From contig JACCIC010000167.1 in NCBI GenBank assembly GCA_018907035.1, forward strand, positions 1,116,001 through 1,180,000: a DNA stretch of 64,000 nt, given 5' to 3'. The notes below the pieces were generated by a model that saw nothing but the letters and a program-made list of their open reading frames with translations, did no database searches and was not told the DNA's origin. A program made the translations under genes and the position numbers. Origin of the DNA: Sycobia sp. Sy_11. Taxonomy: Eukaryota > Arthropoda > Insecta > Hymenoptera > Epichrysomallidae. Numbering within the stretch: the first letter of the stretch is position 1; every line of letters begins with the position of its first letter. This document shows positions 1-11,959 of the stretch, piece by piece.

Positions 1-180
1 GCAATGTCTCTAATATTCGGTGCTAATTACCGCACGAATACCCGGTGTTATTTTCCACGCGGGGAACTAATGAACCGAGACAGGTTGATTTTAAGTGGAA
101 TAAAAAATAAGAAAAACTTAACTCCGCTGGTCTTTTGAGGAGCGCCTCGCAACCAGGACCACGTTTACTTAGGAAATGTA

Positions 181-240
181 AAATTATTAACCGTCTGTCT
201 TTTGAGGAGCGCCTCGCAACAGAGATAAAGTTAATAATTT
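181..240 (+). other. Hairpin with conserved GAGG/CCTC apex
   Basis: AAATTATTAAC at 181-191 is perfectly complementary to GTTAATAATTT at 230-240, and the apex contains GAGGAGCGCCTC. A second apex of the same kind lies at about 133-155 inside a different stem context. The same apex type recurs in the repeat at 10939-13069 and in the inverted copy near 18.6-18.75 kb. Confidence 0.6.
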
Positions 241-434
241 CGGAGAGGAATTTTAAAAGTCAGGATTAATTTGAGCTCTGGAAAGATTCTAGCTCCGCGA
301 GGAGTTCGTGTGAAACAACTTCGGGGCAGATGGTTCACCGGGCGAACTGCCGATTTTGCCTTTTGCGGGCCCTTTTATAGTAAAATAATCGGATAATTCC
401 GTCGCCGCTCGTTTAATTTCGGACGAGGCGCCGA

Positions 435-535
435 ACTATAATAATTATATTAATAATAATAATAATTATAATAATAATAATAATAATCAATAATAATTAT
501 AATACTCAATAATAATTATAACAATTATTATTTTA
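435..535. repeat. (AAT)n-rich simple repeat
   Basis: Irregular run of AAT/TAATAA units inside LTR-like copy A. The corresponding place in the inverted copy (about 18300-18370) is also a TAAT-rich tract, so the simple repeat is probably an old internal part of the element. Confidence 0.7.
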
Positions 536-1231
536 TATTTCGTTATTATTTGCAGCCGGTGTGCTGCGCACAGTAATAATACACATATACACAAGTTTAA
601 ATATTTATATACATATATTTATACATTATGCGTACATTAAATCATTTGTTTTAGTTAATTTAATTAAATACAGCGGGTGCATTCGTTTTCGGACACCCGT
701 TGTATATGCTGGTATTCGCGCATTCGCTACATTCGTTGCGGCTCAGGCTACTCAGTGAGAGCGTGTAGTAGTGCGGCATGTATTAGAGGGGATAGCGGCC
801 GCCGGTCTAATACATTGAACGCGCTCTCTCTTGCCGCGCACAGTGTATCCCCTCTACGGCATACTCTGTACTTAACTTAGTGGTAGAGAGAGAAACTAGA
901 TATCGCGTTCTCTCTCTACTTGTTCGAGTTTCGGCAGTTGCGACGACTACCTTCTCCAGTAGTCGTCGCGACCTTTGCCCGGTTTTCGGTGTTTATTCGG
1001 TGTATACGCGAGTCTTAATTTAATAATTATAGAAATAATATATTTAATATATTATTTCTAATGATATTCGATATTCTTTCTTGTGAAGTTTATACATCTA
1101 ATTCCGTGTATGTATTGTAAAATACATCCACCAAATTAGATGTAATACTATCTCAAATTTTAACGCGTATAATAAATCCTTTGTTCGAAGTACATTTGCG
1201 CGGCCTTGTTTTTGGCCGTCGCACGTTTACA

Positions 1232-2617
1232 TAATTTAACTTACGCTTAAAATGCAATGATAAACCTTTGAAAATTTGAACGTGATTATTTTATAAATCT
1301 CTCAAAGTAAAACAGTATTAAACTACTTTCTTATTGAAAGTGCCCATTTAAAAATATTAAAAAAAAAAGAGATAAATTATATGAGCTTCGGATAAATTTC
1401 AAACTGTTTGTATACAAAGCGATTAACTTTATGTTTTCAGAAATATTCAATGCCCATAATGATTTATCAGTACCTTTTATTTAATTAAGCACAATCACCG
1501 AAAAAATGATTGTAAATTTCTAATAATAGTACCCAATGATTCAAACTTTTTCTCATTTCAATTCGCGCGAACCAGTCCAATAAGATCCTGCCAACCAAAT
1601 ATCGAAGAAGTAATACAAATTAAACTACAAGAATAAGTATGTGTTTACAAGAAACCCAATATAACTAATTTATAGTTTCATACGAATCACTATGACGATA
1701 ACAAATATCTTTAACTATGATATACGTACATTACGATACTCGTACATTAATGTGATTACATCAATAATATTATAACCCTGCCTCTCCAATACGCTTATCG
1801 AGTATGAAAGGAAAAAAACATCGATATATATGGCGAGTTCAAAATACTTCTTAATAGTCTTCCTGTCTCCTTTGAATCGATGACTGATAAATAATTCGCC
1901 TTTTTTCGTGTACTTACATCTCTTTAATTTTCTATTATGTCCTGCATCTTGTCCTTTATGCAAAATAATTTACTGTATTGAAACATTTTTTTCTAGTAAA
2001 TAATGATCGAGCATGTGTTTCGTTGCATATACTCTGCCAATTAAGTCGTTACCTATTACCTAAATAAAAAAATTCATTTGAACAACTACATGTAAATGTA
2101 TATACTTCACCAAATTCAATGATTATTTGTAATTCATAGTTCATAACATTCAAAATTATCCATAGTTATTTTCAGACACATTGGTAATAATTTCATTATT
2201 TTTGTTTATCTGGAACGTTATCACTTTCTTTGTAATATTTCCAACTGTTTGTATCTTCCTTTCCAATTTCATTCTTATTATTCACAAACTGTGGCTATTA
2301 TTGATTGCTTTCTGGATTTATTGTTTTATTTGTAATAAGTTAAACAAATTTTTATTATTGTTATTTCGCAGATTCGTTATTTGATCTATGTTTCCAACTT
2401 ATTTATAGTTCCTCTCACCCAGTTTAGTATTTTTTTTTATTTACTTTAGTATTTTATTTATGATTTTATCTAAATTATTTAGTCGTATCTCCTTTTTTTT
2501 CTTTCAGATTCATTGTCTGAATTTTACTTAGCTAGCTTTAACTTAACTTAATATTTAAACTTAATTTTTATTTTCTTAAACTTAACTTTTTTTCTTCTTA
2601 ACTTATTAAGTAATGCC
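1232..2617. other. AT-rich stretch without recognisable gene
   Basis: No convincing coding region, RNA gene or repeat boundary is visible. The longest open frame (1715-1963, minus strand) has no family resemblance I can name and is typical of chance frames in AT-rich DNA. Confidence 0.5.
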
Positions 2618-3334
2618 TTGAAATTTGGACCACCTTCGGGAACTCACGTACTCTTACATCAGACAATTCATGATGCCTATCAATTATTCACGTCTTCTCG
2701 ACCAGTACTTCTTGGCACTCCAGGCCGTGCGATGTCCTCGATTAGGCAACATAACCTTACTGTCTCTCCACAGACGACTGTGTGTGACTCGCGGAGCGGT
2801 GAGATAAGGGGACAGGAGACGAGGCTGAGCACAAGGCGCGAGAAGAATCTGTCCTGGAAAAGAAAAACGAATAAGAAGATAGCAGAACTAAGCAGCCACG
2901 CCACTACGGCATGCCGCAAATGGCGAAGCTGCTTCAACATGGCGGCAATTTGACTCGGTCAGGCTGGGCGGGTGATAAGACCGACGACAAGTGATGAACG
3001 AGACAAGAAGAACAACGCATAATGTTTGTAGATTAGTCTAACAGCGCGCATTGGATGAATTAGCGACAGAAGGCGCTGGTTGGTCGACGACGGAAAAGAT
3101 CGAACAAGACGATAAAGAAGCAAAAGATCGATTTTGGCAGCCATTGCACGAGTACTGCGCCGCACCTTTACAATTCTTTCTTTTGTCTTGAGCGTCATAA
3201 TACTGTGTCGAGTGTTGTTTCGTGGCTGCAAAAATTTGCTAATTGTCCCGAGATCGAGCAGGAAAGGTGCAGCGAAAGGCAGATAGGTGTAGTGAAAGAT
3301 AGGGAGGTGCAAAGGGAGCTAGAAAGAAAGAGAA
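2618..3334. other. GC-richer intergenic stretch, no gene recognised
   Basis: More GC-rich than its neighbours, with several short overlapping frames on both strands (for example 2618-2953 plus and 2680-2940 minus). None has a recognisable domain, and opposite-strand frames of similar length argue against any one being real. It ends in a GA microsatellite. Confidence 0.4.
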
Positions 3335-3338
3335 GTGG

Positions 3339-3375
3339 AGCGGGAGAGAGAGAGAGAGAGAGAGAGAAGTGGAGC

Positions 3376-3421
<46 letters not shown>
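3339..3421. repeat. (GA)n microsatellite with GTGGAGCGG interruptions
   Basis: Pure and near-pure GA dinucleotide tract interrupted by AAGTGGAGCGG-type units. Arg/Glu-rich open frames across it on the plus strand and Ser/Leu-rich frames on the minus strand are products of the dinucleotide composition. Confidence 0.9.
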
Positions 3422-3426
<5 letters not shown>

Positions 3427-3916
3427 GCAGCGCGAAATAGAGAGATGCAGAGAGAGAAACAGTGGGAGAACTGTCGCGCAGAAGACGAGCATTCAGGAGA
3501 CAGGCAAAGAGAGAGAGGAAGGGGCAATAGAGGGAAGGAAATCGAGTCGAGGATGGAGGGAAGCCGTCATATGAATCACCCACAGAAATTACGGCTTCAA
3601 TAGCAGTAAGCGAGTCACGGCCTTAATAAAGTTTTATATGTTTAATTATATAAGTAACTGAAGTTGCGAGGACAGGAGGCGGACGCTCGTGTATGTATAG
3701 GTGTCCCGCCTTCGGAGTCGTGATGCGATACGACTTCACCGCACAGATCGATGCGGAAGATAGTCGGCGATGCGGGCTAGCCATGCCACGTCGCGTCATC
3801 TAGAGTGGGCGAAATTGTATTTTTTTACGCGAAGGGAGGGAAGAGAGTGGCGGGAGGGTTTGGCAATACAATAGAATAGTTAATCCAAAAAGTGAATATA
3901 TTATATTTGTTAAATC

Positions 3917-3918
<2 letters not shown>

Positions 3919-3976
<58 letters not shown>
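3919..3976. repeat. (TA)n microsatellite
   Basis: About 45 bp of uninterrupted TA followed by a TATATG-interrupted tail, roughly 80 bp before mariner copy 1. One of about twenty TA arrays in the window. Confidence 0.95.
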
Positions 3977-4057
3977 GTTTTTCAAATATCTATTTATTTA
4001 ACGCTATTTTTTACGTATATTTAGTTCCATTTAATAAAATTCAAGAACTATTTATTA

Positions 4058-4089
4058 TTAGGAGTGTGAATAAGTCTTTCCCGTTTTTT
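4058..4089 (+). repeat. mariner copy 1 left ITR
   Basis: About 32-bp terminal inverted repeat that a mariner transposase HTH domain would bind; preceded by the TA target duplication at 4056-4057. Confidence 0.9.
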
Positions 4090-4229
4090 GTAAGAGATGG
4101 CGTCACCAATACTGTGCGAGTATTCAATGGTTACATATGTCATAATCAAAGCTTATTCATATGTCAACAATTCCATACTAACACATTAGTTAAAATTTTT
4201 TCGCATCATAAATTTTTGATATCGTGAAA

Positions 4230-5267
4230 ATGTCGAAATTTGAGCCGAGTCGACGTCATTTGCGGGAAGTTTCACTTTATTGGTTCAATTTGAAGAAATC
4301 TGCTGCCGAGACGCATCGATTGCTTCAGGAGGCTTATGGAGAAGGTTGTGTCGATGATTCAAGTGTTCGCGGATGGTTTCGACGCTTCAAAAGCGGTGAT
4401 TTCGACGTGGAAGACAAGGAGCGTTCCGGGCGGCCGCAAATCTTTGAAGATCGAGAATTGGCGACTTTGCTTGATGAAGATTCTTGTCAAACGCAAGAAG
4501 AACTTGCTGAAGCATTGGGAATTGACCGAACAACCATTTCCAAGCCTTTGAAAGCCATGGGAATGATCCAAAAGCAAGGAAATTGGGTGCCGTACGAACT
4601 GAAGCTGAGAGACGTCGAACGGCGTTTTTTCACTTGCGAACAGCTGCTTCAGCGACATAAAAGAAAGGGTTTTCTGCATCGTATCGTGACTGGCGATGAA
4701 AAGTGGATACGTTACCATAATCCGAAGCGAAGAAAATCATGGGGACTACCCGGCCATGCATCATCAGCGACGGCCAAGCCAAATATTCATGGCGCCAAGC
4801 TCATGCTCTGTATATGGTGGGACCAGCTAGGTGTGGTTTACTATGAGCTTCTGAAACCGAATGAAAGGATCACAGGCGAGGTCTATCGACGACAATTGAT
4901 GCGTTTGAGCCGCGCACTGCGAGAAAAACGGCCACAATACTCCGACAGGCACGACAAAGTTATTTTGCAACATGACAATGCTCGCCCACATGTTGCACCG
5001 CCGGTGAAAACATACTTAGAAACGCTCAAATGGGAAGTCCTACCCCACCCGCCGTATAGTCCAGACGTTGCTCCGTCTGATTACCATCTCTTCAGATCGA
5101 TGACGCATGGTCTGGCTGACCAGCACATCCATTCCTACGAGGAAGCCAAAAAATGGGTGGATGACTGGATAGAGGCCAAACCGGTCGAATTTTTTCGCAA
5201 CGGGATTCGTATGTTGCCAGAAAGATGGGAAAAAGTTGTAGCTAGCGATGGCCAATACTTTCAATAA
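4230..5267 (+). CDS. mariner transposase, intact frame (345 aa)
   Basis: Cut-and-paste DNA transposase of the Tc1/mariner (DD34D) superfamily, mauritiana-like. I chose the ATG at 4230 rather than the upstream GTG at 4224 because it gives 345 residues, the length of Mos1. The N-terminal part (about 1-110) holds two helix-turn-helix segments that bind the ITR; WVPHEL-type linker appears as WVPYEL at about 119-124. The catalytic triad is visible: D156 in TGDEKW, D249 in QHDNARPH and D284 in APSDYHLF, with exactly 34 residues between the last two. The C-terminus has the family ending ASDGQYF. One concern: residue 106, in the second HTH, is Pro where the other three copies have Arg, which could break the DNA-binding helix. 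The frame is intact, but activity is uncertain. Confidence 0.95.
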   Translation: MSKFEPSRRHLREVSLYWFNLKKSAAETHRLLQEAYGEGCVDDSSVRGWFRRFKSGDFDVEDKERSGRPQIFEDRELATLLDEDSCQTQEELAEALGIDRTTISKPLKAMGMIQKQGNWVPYELKLRDVERRFFTCEQLLQRHKRKGFLHRIVTGDEKWIRYHNPKRRKSWGLPGHASSATAKPNIHGAKLMLCIWWDQLGVVYYELLKPNERITGEVYRRQLMRLSRALREKRPQYSDRHDKVILQHDNARPHVAPPVKTYLETLKWEVLPHPPYSPDVAPSDYHLFRSMTHGLADQHIHSYEEAKKWVDDWIEAKPVEFFRNGIRMLPERWEKVVASDGQYFQ

Positions 5268-5311
5268 TTCATTTGTAACCATTTTTTCACAATAAAGGCT
5301 CAAAAGGTGAA

Positions 5312-5343
5312 AAAAAACGGGAAAGACTTATTCACATACCTAA
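5312..5343 (-). repeat. mariner copy 1 right ITR
   Basis: Inverted partner of the repeat at 4058-4089, followed by the TA duplication at 5344-5345. Confidence 0.9.
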
Positions 5344-5454
5344 TAGTTTTCAATCATTTATTTCGTGCAATATAAAAAATATTTGTAAATAATTTGTATA
5401 CTTTTTAAATATTTTAAATAAATATTTTTTGTATTCTAATAACTATAGAATTAA

Positions 5455-6165
5455 TTTTCCCGGACTCGGGGCATAAAATACGAGTTTTTGTAGCTGTCTA
5501 GAGGGAGCAAAATACTACTTTTCCTCCCTTAGGACGAAAATTGAATGAACGAAACCATGTAATCCAGTAGGATTCTCAATTTTCCTTGCCAGTGTAACAT
5601 CTGGATTTACGATGTTTAGACTTCTATGCGCCAATCGACAGCGGGCTCGATCTTTTTTTTTGCACTATGAGTTAGGTATTCGATATTTTAAAATAAAATA
5701 AGATTTATATTCTATATGAAATTTATTATGAAAATTCTTATAATGATTTTTAAGTATTACAAATTCTCTATATCTTTTTTTAAATTAGTTTTAATTTTAA
5801 ATTCTATTTATTATACTATTAAATTTTTTAATATTTTAATTTAAGAGTAGTTTATTAACAAACTTATAATCTTCAATTGATTAGTCTTAATTATTTTTAG
5901 AAAAGGGGGGTCCGCCCTCAACTCTCGGCGGGAGCTTCGGTCCTTGCACCCCACCTCCCGATCCTACATCTCTTAACATACTTTATCAATTTTCAAATAA
6001 GAGAAAATAATTGAATTGAATGTTACGAAATTTAAATAAATTGCAGGAATAACCTTAAGAGAAAACCGATAATATTATATTTTTTCAAATTCAACGAATT
6101 AAATTTTATGTTAGGGCAACTTATTTCAGAGCCAGTATCATCTGGACCTTTAGATATTATACCTT
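5455..6165 (+). repeat. Unclassified dispersed repeat (family B), copy 1
   Basis: Reverse-complement match to 37635-38460. Shared landmarks: CGGGGC(A/G)(T/C)AAAATACGA near the start, TTTTCCTCCCTT, the word ACATCTGG followed by TTTACGATGTTTAGACTT, TCGATC/TCGACC, the GC-rich block AGGGGGG...CCACC near 5907-5955, and GGGCAACTTATTTCAGAG near 6114. Copy 1 lacks about 60 bp present in the other copy around the TTTTCCTCCC motif. No coding capacity and no terminal structure that would allow classification. Confidence 0.6.
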
Positions 6166-7670
6166 CGCGCTTTATCTAAGCATGACTAAAACTATGTAAA
6201 ATAATGTAAATTACATTCTTTAGTAAATTGCATGATATAATGTAAATTGCAATAAAATAAAATTTATTATAAGAAAATGTAATGATATATAAATAATTTA
6301 CAGCAAGTTTCATTTTTTATATCAACTTGTAGTCTTATTATTAAGTTTTAAACTCAAAATTTTAAGAAAATACGTATATACATATACCTATTTTCTTAAA
6401 ACATTAGCACTGGAATGTAAGAAAAGGGATTCACTGGTGTCGGCCATGGAATTCTTTAAGTATGAATACTTTTTCGTAATCTGATCCGGCACCACAATTA
6501 TCGTCACGAAGCAAATATAAAATTATAAGAAAAGACACACATATATATATACAAACACGCACATACACACACATGAGAAAATCTATACACACCTAAAGAA
6601 TTTGTTCAACACCAGGTATTGCCTTTTAATGTATCTATTGTTTAACCATCTCCCTTGCTGGACAGCTGTCACATTTCGATCGCACGAAATCGAAAATCAA
6701 CATCTGGGATATGGCACGAATGAAGTACGTACGTTTACCACTTCAAAATTTTACTACAGTCTCTAACATGGGCATCGATGATGTGTCCAATTATCTCTGC
6801 TTCCATAGAGGGCGTCTAAAATAGCAATAATTGATTAAATCCGAAAAAAATGAAATGGAGAAATTATTTATAATCTTTCCTTAATTTTTTAAACAGTTAA
6901 GAATTTAGTTCTTATGAATAATTATGTAACGTAGTTTCTATAAAAAATTATAGAAAATTATTCAAATTAAATGCAATTATTTTAATTAGAAAAAATTTCA
7001 GATTACCATATTTAACAAATTCATTTTATAATAATAGCATTATCATTTTGAGACGAACTCACTATACCGTGGCACAGTATGGCCCAGTCGCTCAAAATTG
7101 ACTACTAAAAAATCATAACTACTAAAAAACACAAATACATGACACAAAAAACTAACAAACATCACATACAAATTTCCGTACGAAAACAGACGGCCATAAA
7201 GAATTTATCGCCTGATATCGACAAATTTCGCGAATACTAATTACCAGACACTAATTCAACGGATGCGAGCATGCCAGTAATCCAGATAGATAGAGTACGC
7301 GACATATGCTCTCTCACTCTCCTGCTGGTTAAAAGATTACTATGCGGAAAGGAATAAGTTTCGCGTAATGAAAGAGAAAGAGAGAAAGAGAGAGAGAGAG
7401 AGTTTGCCGATGCTACATACGAAAGGCACGACACTTTTCGAGCACCATGAATGTGCGCTCTCATAGGGCCAACTGCTACACTAACGCATCAACACAACAT
7501 CACAGCACGTCAACATAAATAAGTTAGCGCGTTTGCCATCGTCACGATCCGTACGTGTGCAAGGGATTGAGTGGTTTATCTCGCTTATCCATATATAAGA
7601 GACGGAACAATATTCACAGAATACTTATCTTTATAGAATGTTATTAAAATCATATAATTGATGATTATTT
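6166..7670. other. Intergenic, no gene recognised
   Basis: AT-rich with short simple repeats, including (CA)n-like sequence at 6540-6575 and a (GA)n tract at 7370-7402. No homology or structure that I can support. Confidence 0.4.
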
Positions 7671-7679
7671 GGTCGAGGC

Positions 7680-8380
7680 AGGTATACTCCATACCCTCAC
7701 AGTATCGTAGCATTCGTAGACTTATCCAGTGGAACGGGTCAACAGGACGTTGAAAACGGGTATTCTGGCGTTCGTCGAAGCTGTACTGGATACTCTCCGG
7801 CTTTGCTAAATTTTGGTAGGAAGCTAACTCCGCTAGGAACTCGCCGCCAAAGTGATGCTGAAGATATGGCCGAAACTCAACAGAAAGAAAGAGAGAGTTG
7901 CTGGCTCGCGTAATTGAAAAGATTAAAGGAGCTACATGAGATTTCCAAGATCACAGATATGGTCAGAAAGGCAACAGTGTCATCAGGCTGAATATTATGA
8001 TGCCAGAGGACGTCCCACTCCATATCAAATAGGTGACTTGGTATGAACAAAGAAGCGTTTTCTATCCATCGGCTGAAGAAATAACGGCAAAATTAGCCCC
8101 AAAATATGTAGGTCCCTTTGTAATTGTAGACAAAAAGGGAACAAATACATACGAGCTAAAAAATTGTGACGGGCGGCTTGCGCAATTAGTTCATGCAGAA
8201 CACACCAAGCTGAAAAGTCCAACCCGAAAAGGCAATCCCTTGGAAATTACAGAAGGTCCGAGTGATGAAGCGATAGGAGATGAAGTCATCCCAAAACCGC
8301 CGTTGGACAATGATGGGGCGTTGTTTGACCCACCCATTCCAATTGAGGGAACTGCTCAGAGAGATTTGGGGCATGGTTGA
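7680..8380 (+). pseudogene. Gypsy-type retrotransposon integrase C-terminus (remnant)
   Basis: Degenerate C-terminal part of an LTR-retrotransposon integrase. The clearest stretch, from about 8000 to 8220, reads through YYDARGRPTPYQIGDLV and, after a stop and frame change near 8040, AKLAPKYVGPF...GTNTYEL...VHAEHTKLK. This is the typical gypsy layout: basic linker, GDLV, then the SH3-like/GPY module (KLAPKY-GPF). Upstream, FGR..TP-like residues near 7810-7850 fit the end of the integrase core. At least one in-frame stop separates the pieces, and no catalytic DDE residues are visible. A stuffer of about 1.4 kb without clear LTR follows. It is a dead fragment; the family assignment is from these motifs only. 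Confidence 0.75.
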
Positions 8381-9770
8381 ACCTTGATGATTGTCCATTG
8401 AGGCTATCGAACCACCCAGTTCTTCCTTGTTGATTCCTTTCGGATCCCTCCTCTGAAATAATAGAAGAAGTAGAGAAGGAAGGTCCGGAGTTCTATGCTC
8501 CTCTAAGGCGCACCCAATTGGAGTCGGGTCCGTCTCATCCGAAGAGCGACGGAAGGCGTTGGAGCTGTCCCACTTCTCCTCGATTTCCACGGGTTAATAT
8601 CACTCCTCCCGGAGGTGGAGCTTAGGGTCTAAAGAGGGTGCCTACGAACTGAAGCCAAATGAGCAACCTATCAGCAAGAGTCGCGGGCTCACACTCAAGA
8701 CCAGGGTCGTCCTTCAACCCTCCCGGAGCTGGAGTTCCTGGACGCGAGAGGTTAACGGGAGATATACTATCCAGCTCCATAGCTGGAGTTATGGAGCGTG
8801 AAGAAGTCTCCACAACTTTACCCATTATTTCTAGGATATAAAACCCAGGAAAACTGGGGAAGCTACGACTGGAGTTATCAATTTTGGTTGCTCATCGATT
8901 CCCTCCGAAACAGGAGCTTTGAGTACCGGAGAGGACGAGGCTTGAAGACTACCTCCTTCAAGGCTAACTGCACTCCAATTAATGGAGCAACGCCTCTTAG
9001 AAACCTTGACTATTTATAAAGTGAAGGCTGATATCAACAAAAATACGGAGACAAGAGTTATCGATCTCTTGGAAGAATGGCGGGACTGACCCAGTAGTCG
9101 GAATCAGATTGGTCCTGTTGTCGCCCAAGAGATCGATGACCTATAAGAGTCAGTCAAAGCTCAGAAGACATTCATGAGCTTACGTCTGCAGCACTGAGAA
9201 AAGGATAGGATGCAGGAGCTCACCGCAGCATTCGTTCGTCAAAAAGCCGCGGAGGGTGAAACGAAGAGAATGCAAGCAGAGTTCCTCTGTAATCGTGAAG
9301 AAGCGCATTGGCTGAGGAAGAGTATCCCCTAATCCCCTTGGGATTCCGCGGAATTCGCAGAGGATGAATGTCTGCGTGCAAATGCAGCTCGACAATCCGG
9401 AGGGAGTCGTGATGAAGAGACACCGAGATGTACCATCGGTGGCCCTGCTGGTCGAGGTAGAGAAGTCCGTTAAAAGGTCGGAATAATACTGACACTAGAC
9501 CAGAGATATCTAAGGCATCTAAAAACAACAAGATACCACTATTACCCCCGGTACAGAAGTTTCGGTCGTATTATATCCGTGTTACCAGCGGACGATACGG
9601 CCGCTGACAACACGGTACTTTTTCTGCAGATATCGCGGCATCACGAACGAGGATACATGTTCATAACGTAACGACCATATGATATGAACGTAAACACCTT
9701 GGGTCCTCAAAAGTGAATAAATAAGACGGCCCTGGAAGTTTTTATTCTCTCTCTTTCAACGCAGAACATG
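8381..9770. other. GC-richer remnant downstream of gypsy integrase
   Basis: Base composition is like the gypsy fragment rather than the AT-rich surroundings, and short plus-strand frames (for example around 9200-9330, rich in Glu, Arg, Lys and Gln) suggest decayed coding sequence such as a coiled-coil ORF. No motif identifies it. It may be the 3' part of the same element. Confidence 0.35.
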
Positions 9771-10884
9771 ACAGCCACCAGCGGAGATGAAATTGTGTTG
9801 TTTTTTGTTATCACATCGTCGTTGTAATTACTATTAGGTATTAATTTTTTTTCTTATGTATAAATTCAGATATTGATGTGACTAATATTATTTCGTTTTT
9901 TCTATTTTTTATCCCTCGAGTTACTGTGCAAAAGACGTTGTATACGAAACATCTGGAAAGAGGATGTAACACATACCGAATAAGATTAAATGTACGTGTT
10001 ATTTCGAATTTGGTATTCATAAATACTAATCTTGGAAATTGTTAATAGCAGGGAAATAGGAGAGATGGAGAGAGAAAATATATTCATAATACAATTTCAA
10101 GTATATATGCAAAGTCGTGAATTTGAATATCGGAGAGTGTACATCAAAGCAGCTCAATCTAGTGAGAAGTGAAAGGCGCCTTCCTTTTTCGTTGGGTTAA
10201 TCTTTTCCAGCGTCGTTTTCAATAACGATTGGTGAACATTACTTTATCTCGCATTATTTAGCCCGCGTGACTGTTTCATTCTTTTATTTAATAATAAATA
10301 GTTCAAGTTATTTAATAGGCCGTGTATGGGAGCGAGGAAAAATCTGTAAGAGAGAAAACCAAGTCCGCAGAATGCTTATTATATAGATCGCGGTACACGT
10401 ATACATTGTGCGCAGGAAGCACCTCTCGAGTCGTCCGTAAAGTGGTGTTCCAATCTTTGTTTACAACGCCACTGTTCCCCATACGATTCCTTCGCACGCC
10501 TTATGCCGGGACAGCGGGCTTCAATCCGTCGCGGGCGCTGCTAGTTAGGGGTAGCATTTAATAATTGTTATAATTATTTATAGTGAATACATCAATTTAT
10601 ATATAATAAAAATTATTTTAACTTAACTATTTATTATAAAAGAATATATAAATATTTCTACTTCTTTACCGTTATAAGCAACTGTCGGGTCCCTTCCTTC
10701 AAAATTTTAATTATCTAGGTTATTTTTATAAAAAAAAAGAATCTAGGGAAAAAGAGGTAAGTGCAGAATATCACGGAGGAATCGATGGTTCAAAGAGCTT
10801 AATTACCAATTAATCTATTCCATTGAGGAATTCTCCTCGTCTGTCTCAGGCACGTATCCTTTAGGTACCCAAGTACCGCATTAC

Positions 10885-10886
<2 letters not shown>
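9771..10886. other. Intergenic, no gene recognised
   Basis: AT-rich, with a more GC-rich patch at 10310-10555 of unknown origin. I see no coding, RNA or element boundary. Confidence 0.4.

Positions 10887-10938
<52 letters not shown>
10887..10938. repeat. (TA)n microsatellite at an element border
   Basis: About 50 bp of TA ending directly at the TGTAACGGG tip of the LTR-like element at 10939. Confidence 0.95.
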
Positions 10939-10941
<3 letters not shown>

Positions 10942-11350
10942 AACGGGCATCGCGAACGCTGCCTACGTTTACTGTCCCCCGTTCATAGACTCTCCCTCCA
11001 GTAGTAGCCGGTATATATGTGTGCGTCCTAATATGTATAAATTTATGTTTATTTTGTAACGTGGGTGACACAGCGGCGACTAATAGATAATATAGATATA
11101 TAGATATAATACAGCGAATATATAACGCGCATAATTCAATGTTAAATAGAAGCTAGTCTATTTGTATGATATAATAATATAGCTAGGTACTAACACCGAT
11201 CAGTAAAATAAATAAACGATCAGTAAGAACCGACAAAATTATAATTTAAAATGAAATAACGTACTTTTCGTTCGTATAAAAGTGCGTTATCTTCCTCGCT
11301 AACAAGAAATATCTCACCGAGCGACACTGAAGAAGGCCAACGAGAAAGGA

Positions 11351-11667
11351 AAAATTAATAAATATTTTTTTTATTGGTCTTACAGTCCAATCAATTCAAT
11401 CTAAAAATAAAATAAAAAATAAAAAAAAAATAAAAATAAAAAATTAAAATAAAATAAAAATTAAAAATAAAAATTAAATTAAAAATTAAATTAAAATTAT
11501 AATATACTTTAAATTATTATATACTTTACTAACAAAGAATTTTTCAGCTAATATTTTATTTTCAGATTAGTCTACGGGGGTGAATGTAAACAAGGATAGT
11601 CTGACTGTCATTATAATTTTAATTTAATTTTTAATTTAATTTTTATTTTTAATTTTTATTTTATTTT

Positions 11668-11713
<46 letters not shown>

Positions 11714-11799
11714 TTGAATTAATTGGACTGTAAGACCAATAAAAAAATATTTATTAGTTTGTATATGGGCAGTCGACAAAAGTACAATTCAATTGTTTT
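11351..11799. mobile_element. Foldback element (PLE-associated family), copy at 11.4 kb
   Basis: Terminal inverted arms of about 130 bp read ATTAATAAATATTTTT..TTGGTCTTACAGTCC on the left and the complement on the right, followed by the family extension with GTCGACAAAAGTACAATT. AGAAAGGA occurs just outside both ends (11343-11350 and 11800-11807), consistent with a target duplication. The centre carries the family core (GTCTACGGGGGTGAATG...AGTCTGACTGTC) also seen at 35.8, 36.0 and 54.0 kb. No protein coding capacity. The long poly(A/T)-like arms include a T-run of about 45 at 11670-11711. Confidence 0.75.
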
Positions 11800-11926
11800 A
11801 GAAAGGACAAATTCTATTTCTGAGTAAAGGCGCTCCTTTATCCGAAATAGAATTAGAAAATATATTATTGACGAATAGCTGTATAAGTCTTTTTATAGGC
11901 TTGGGTAAGCTCAATAAAAAAAAAAA

Positions 11927-11959
11927 ATATTATTGACGAGGTGTTCCTCGGAATAATAT
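11927..11959. other. Hairpin 1 of LTR-like array
   Basis: ATATTATT (11927-11934) pairs with AATAATAT (11952-11959), and inside it CGAGG (11937-11941) pairs with CCTCG (11946-11950), with a TGTT loop. Confidence 0.7.

Larger units (their letters stand above)
1..1231 (+). mobile_element. LTR-like dispersed repeat, copy A (5' side cut by window edge)
   Basis: This block matches, in reverse orientation, the segment at 17566-19164. Shared landmarks include two GAGGAGCGCCTC hairpin apices (near 139 and 204), the stretch around 350-380 with the word GGGCCCTTTTATA, the GC-rich block at 670-990 and the terminal stretch ending in TTTACA near 1231. It has no coding capacity. TG...CA-type ends in the other copy, absence of frames and a structured 5' part suggest a solo LTR or an LTR-derived repeat, but no primer site follows 1231 and no clade can be named. 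The relationship between the two copies is seen directly; the LTR identity is inference. Confidence 0.6.
4058..5343 (+). mobile_element. mariner (mauritiana-like) transposon, copy 1, full length
   Basis: Complete 1286-bp element. The left inverted terminal repeat starts TTAGGAGTGTGAATAAGTC at 4058 and the right ITR (complement starting TTAGGTATGTGAATAAGTC) ends at 5343; about 32 bp match with two differences near the tips. A TA target duplication lies at 4056-4057 and 5344-5345. It carries one uninterrupted transposase frame. Three close relatives lie at 22240, 26309 and 38783, all on the minus strand. Copy 1 is set apart by the tip TTAGG at its right end (the other three have TCAGG). Confidence 0.97.

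Noticed and set aside
3205..3603. Arg/Glu-rich protein of 132 residues
   Set aside because: Composition comes from the (GA)n tract; the opposite strand has equally long Ser/Leu frames for the same reason.
11325..11350. Hammerhead-like CTGAAGA before the foldback element at 11.35 kb
   Set aside because: CTGAAGA is present but no stem II and no GAAAC follow at the right distance; GAGAAAGG does not fit.
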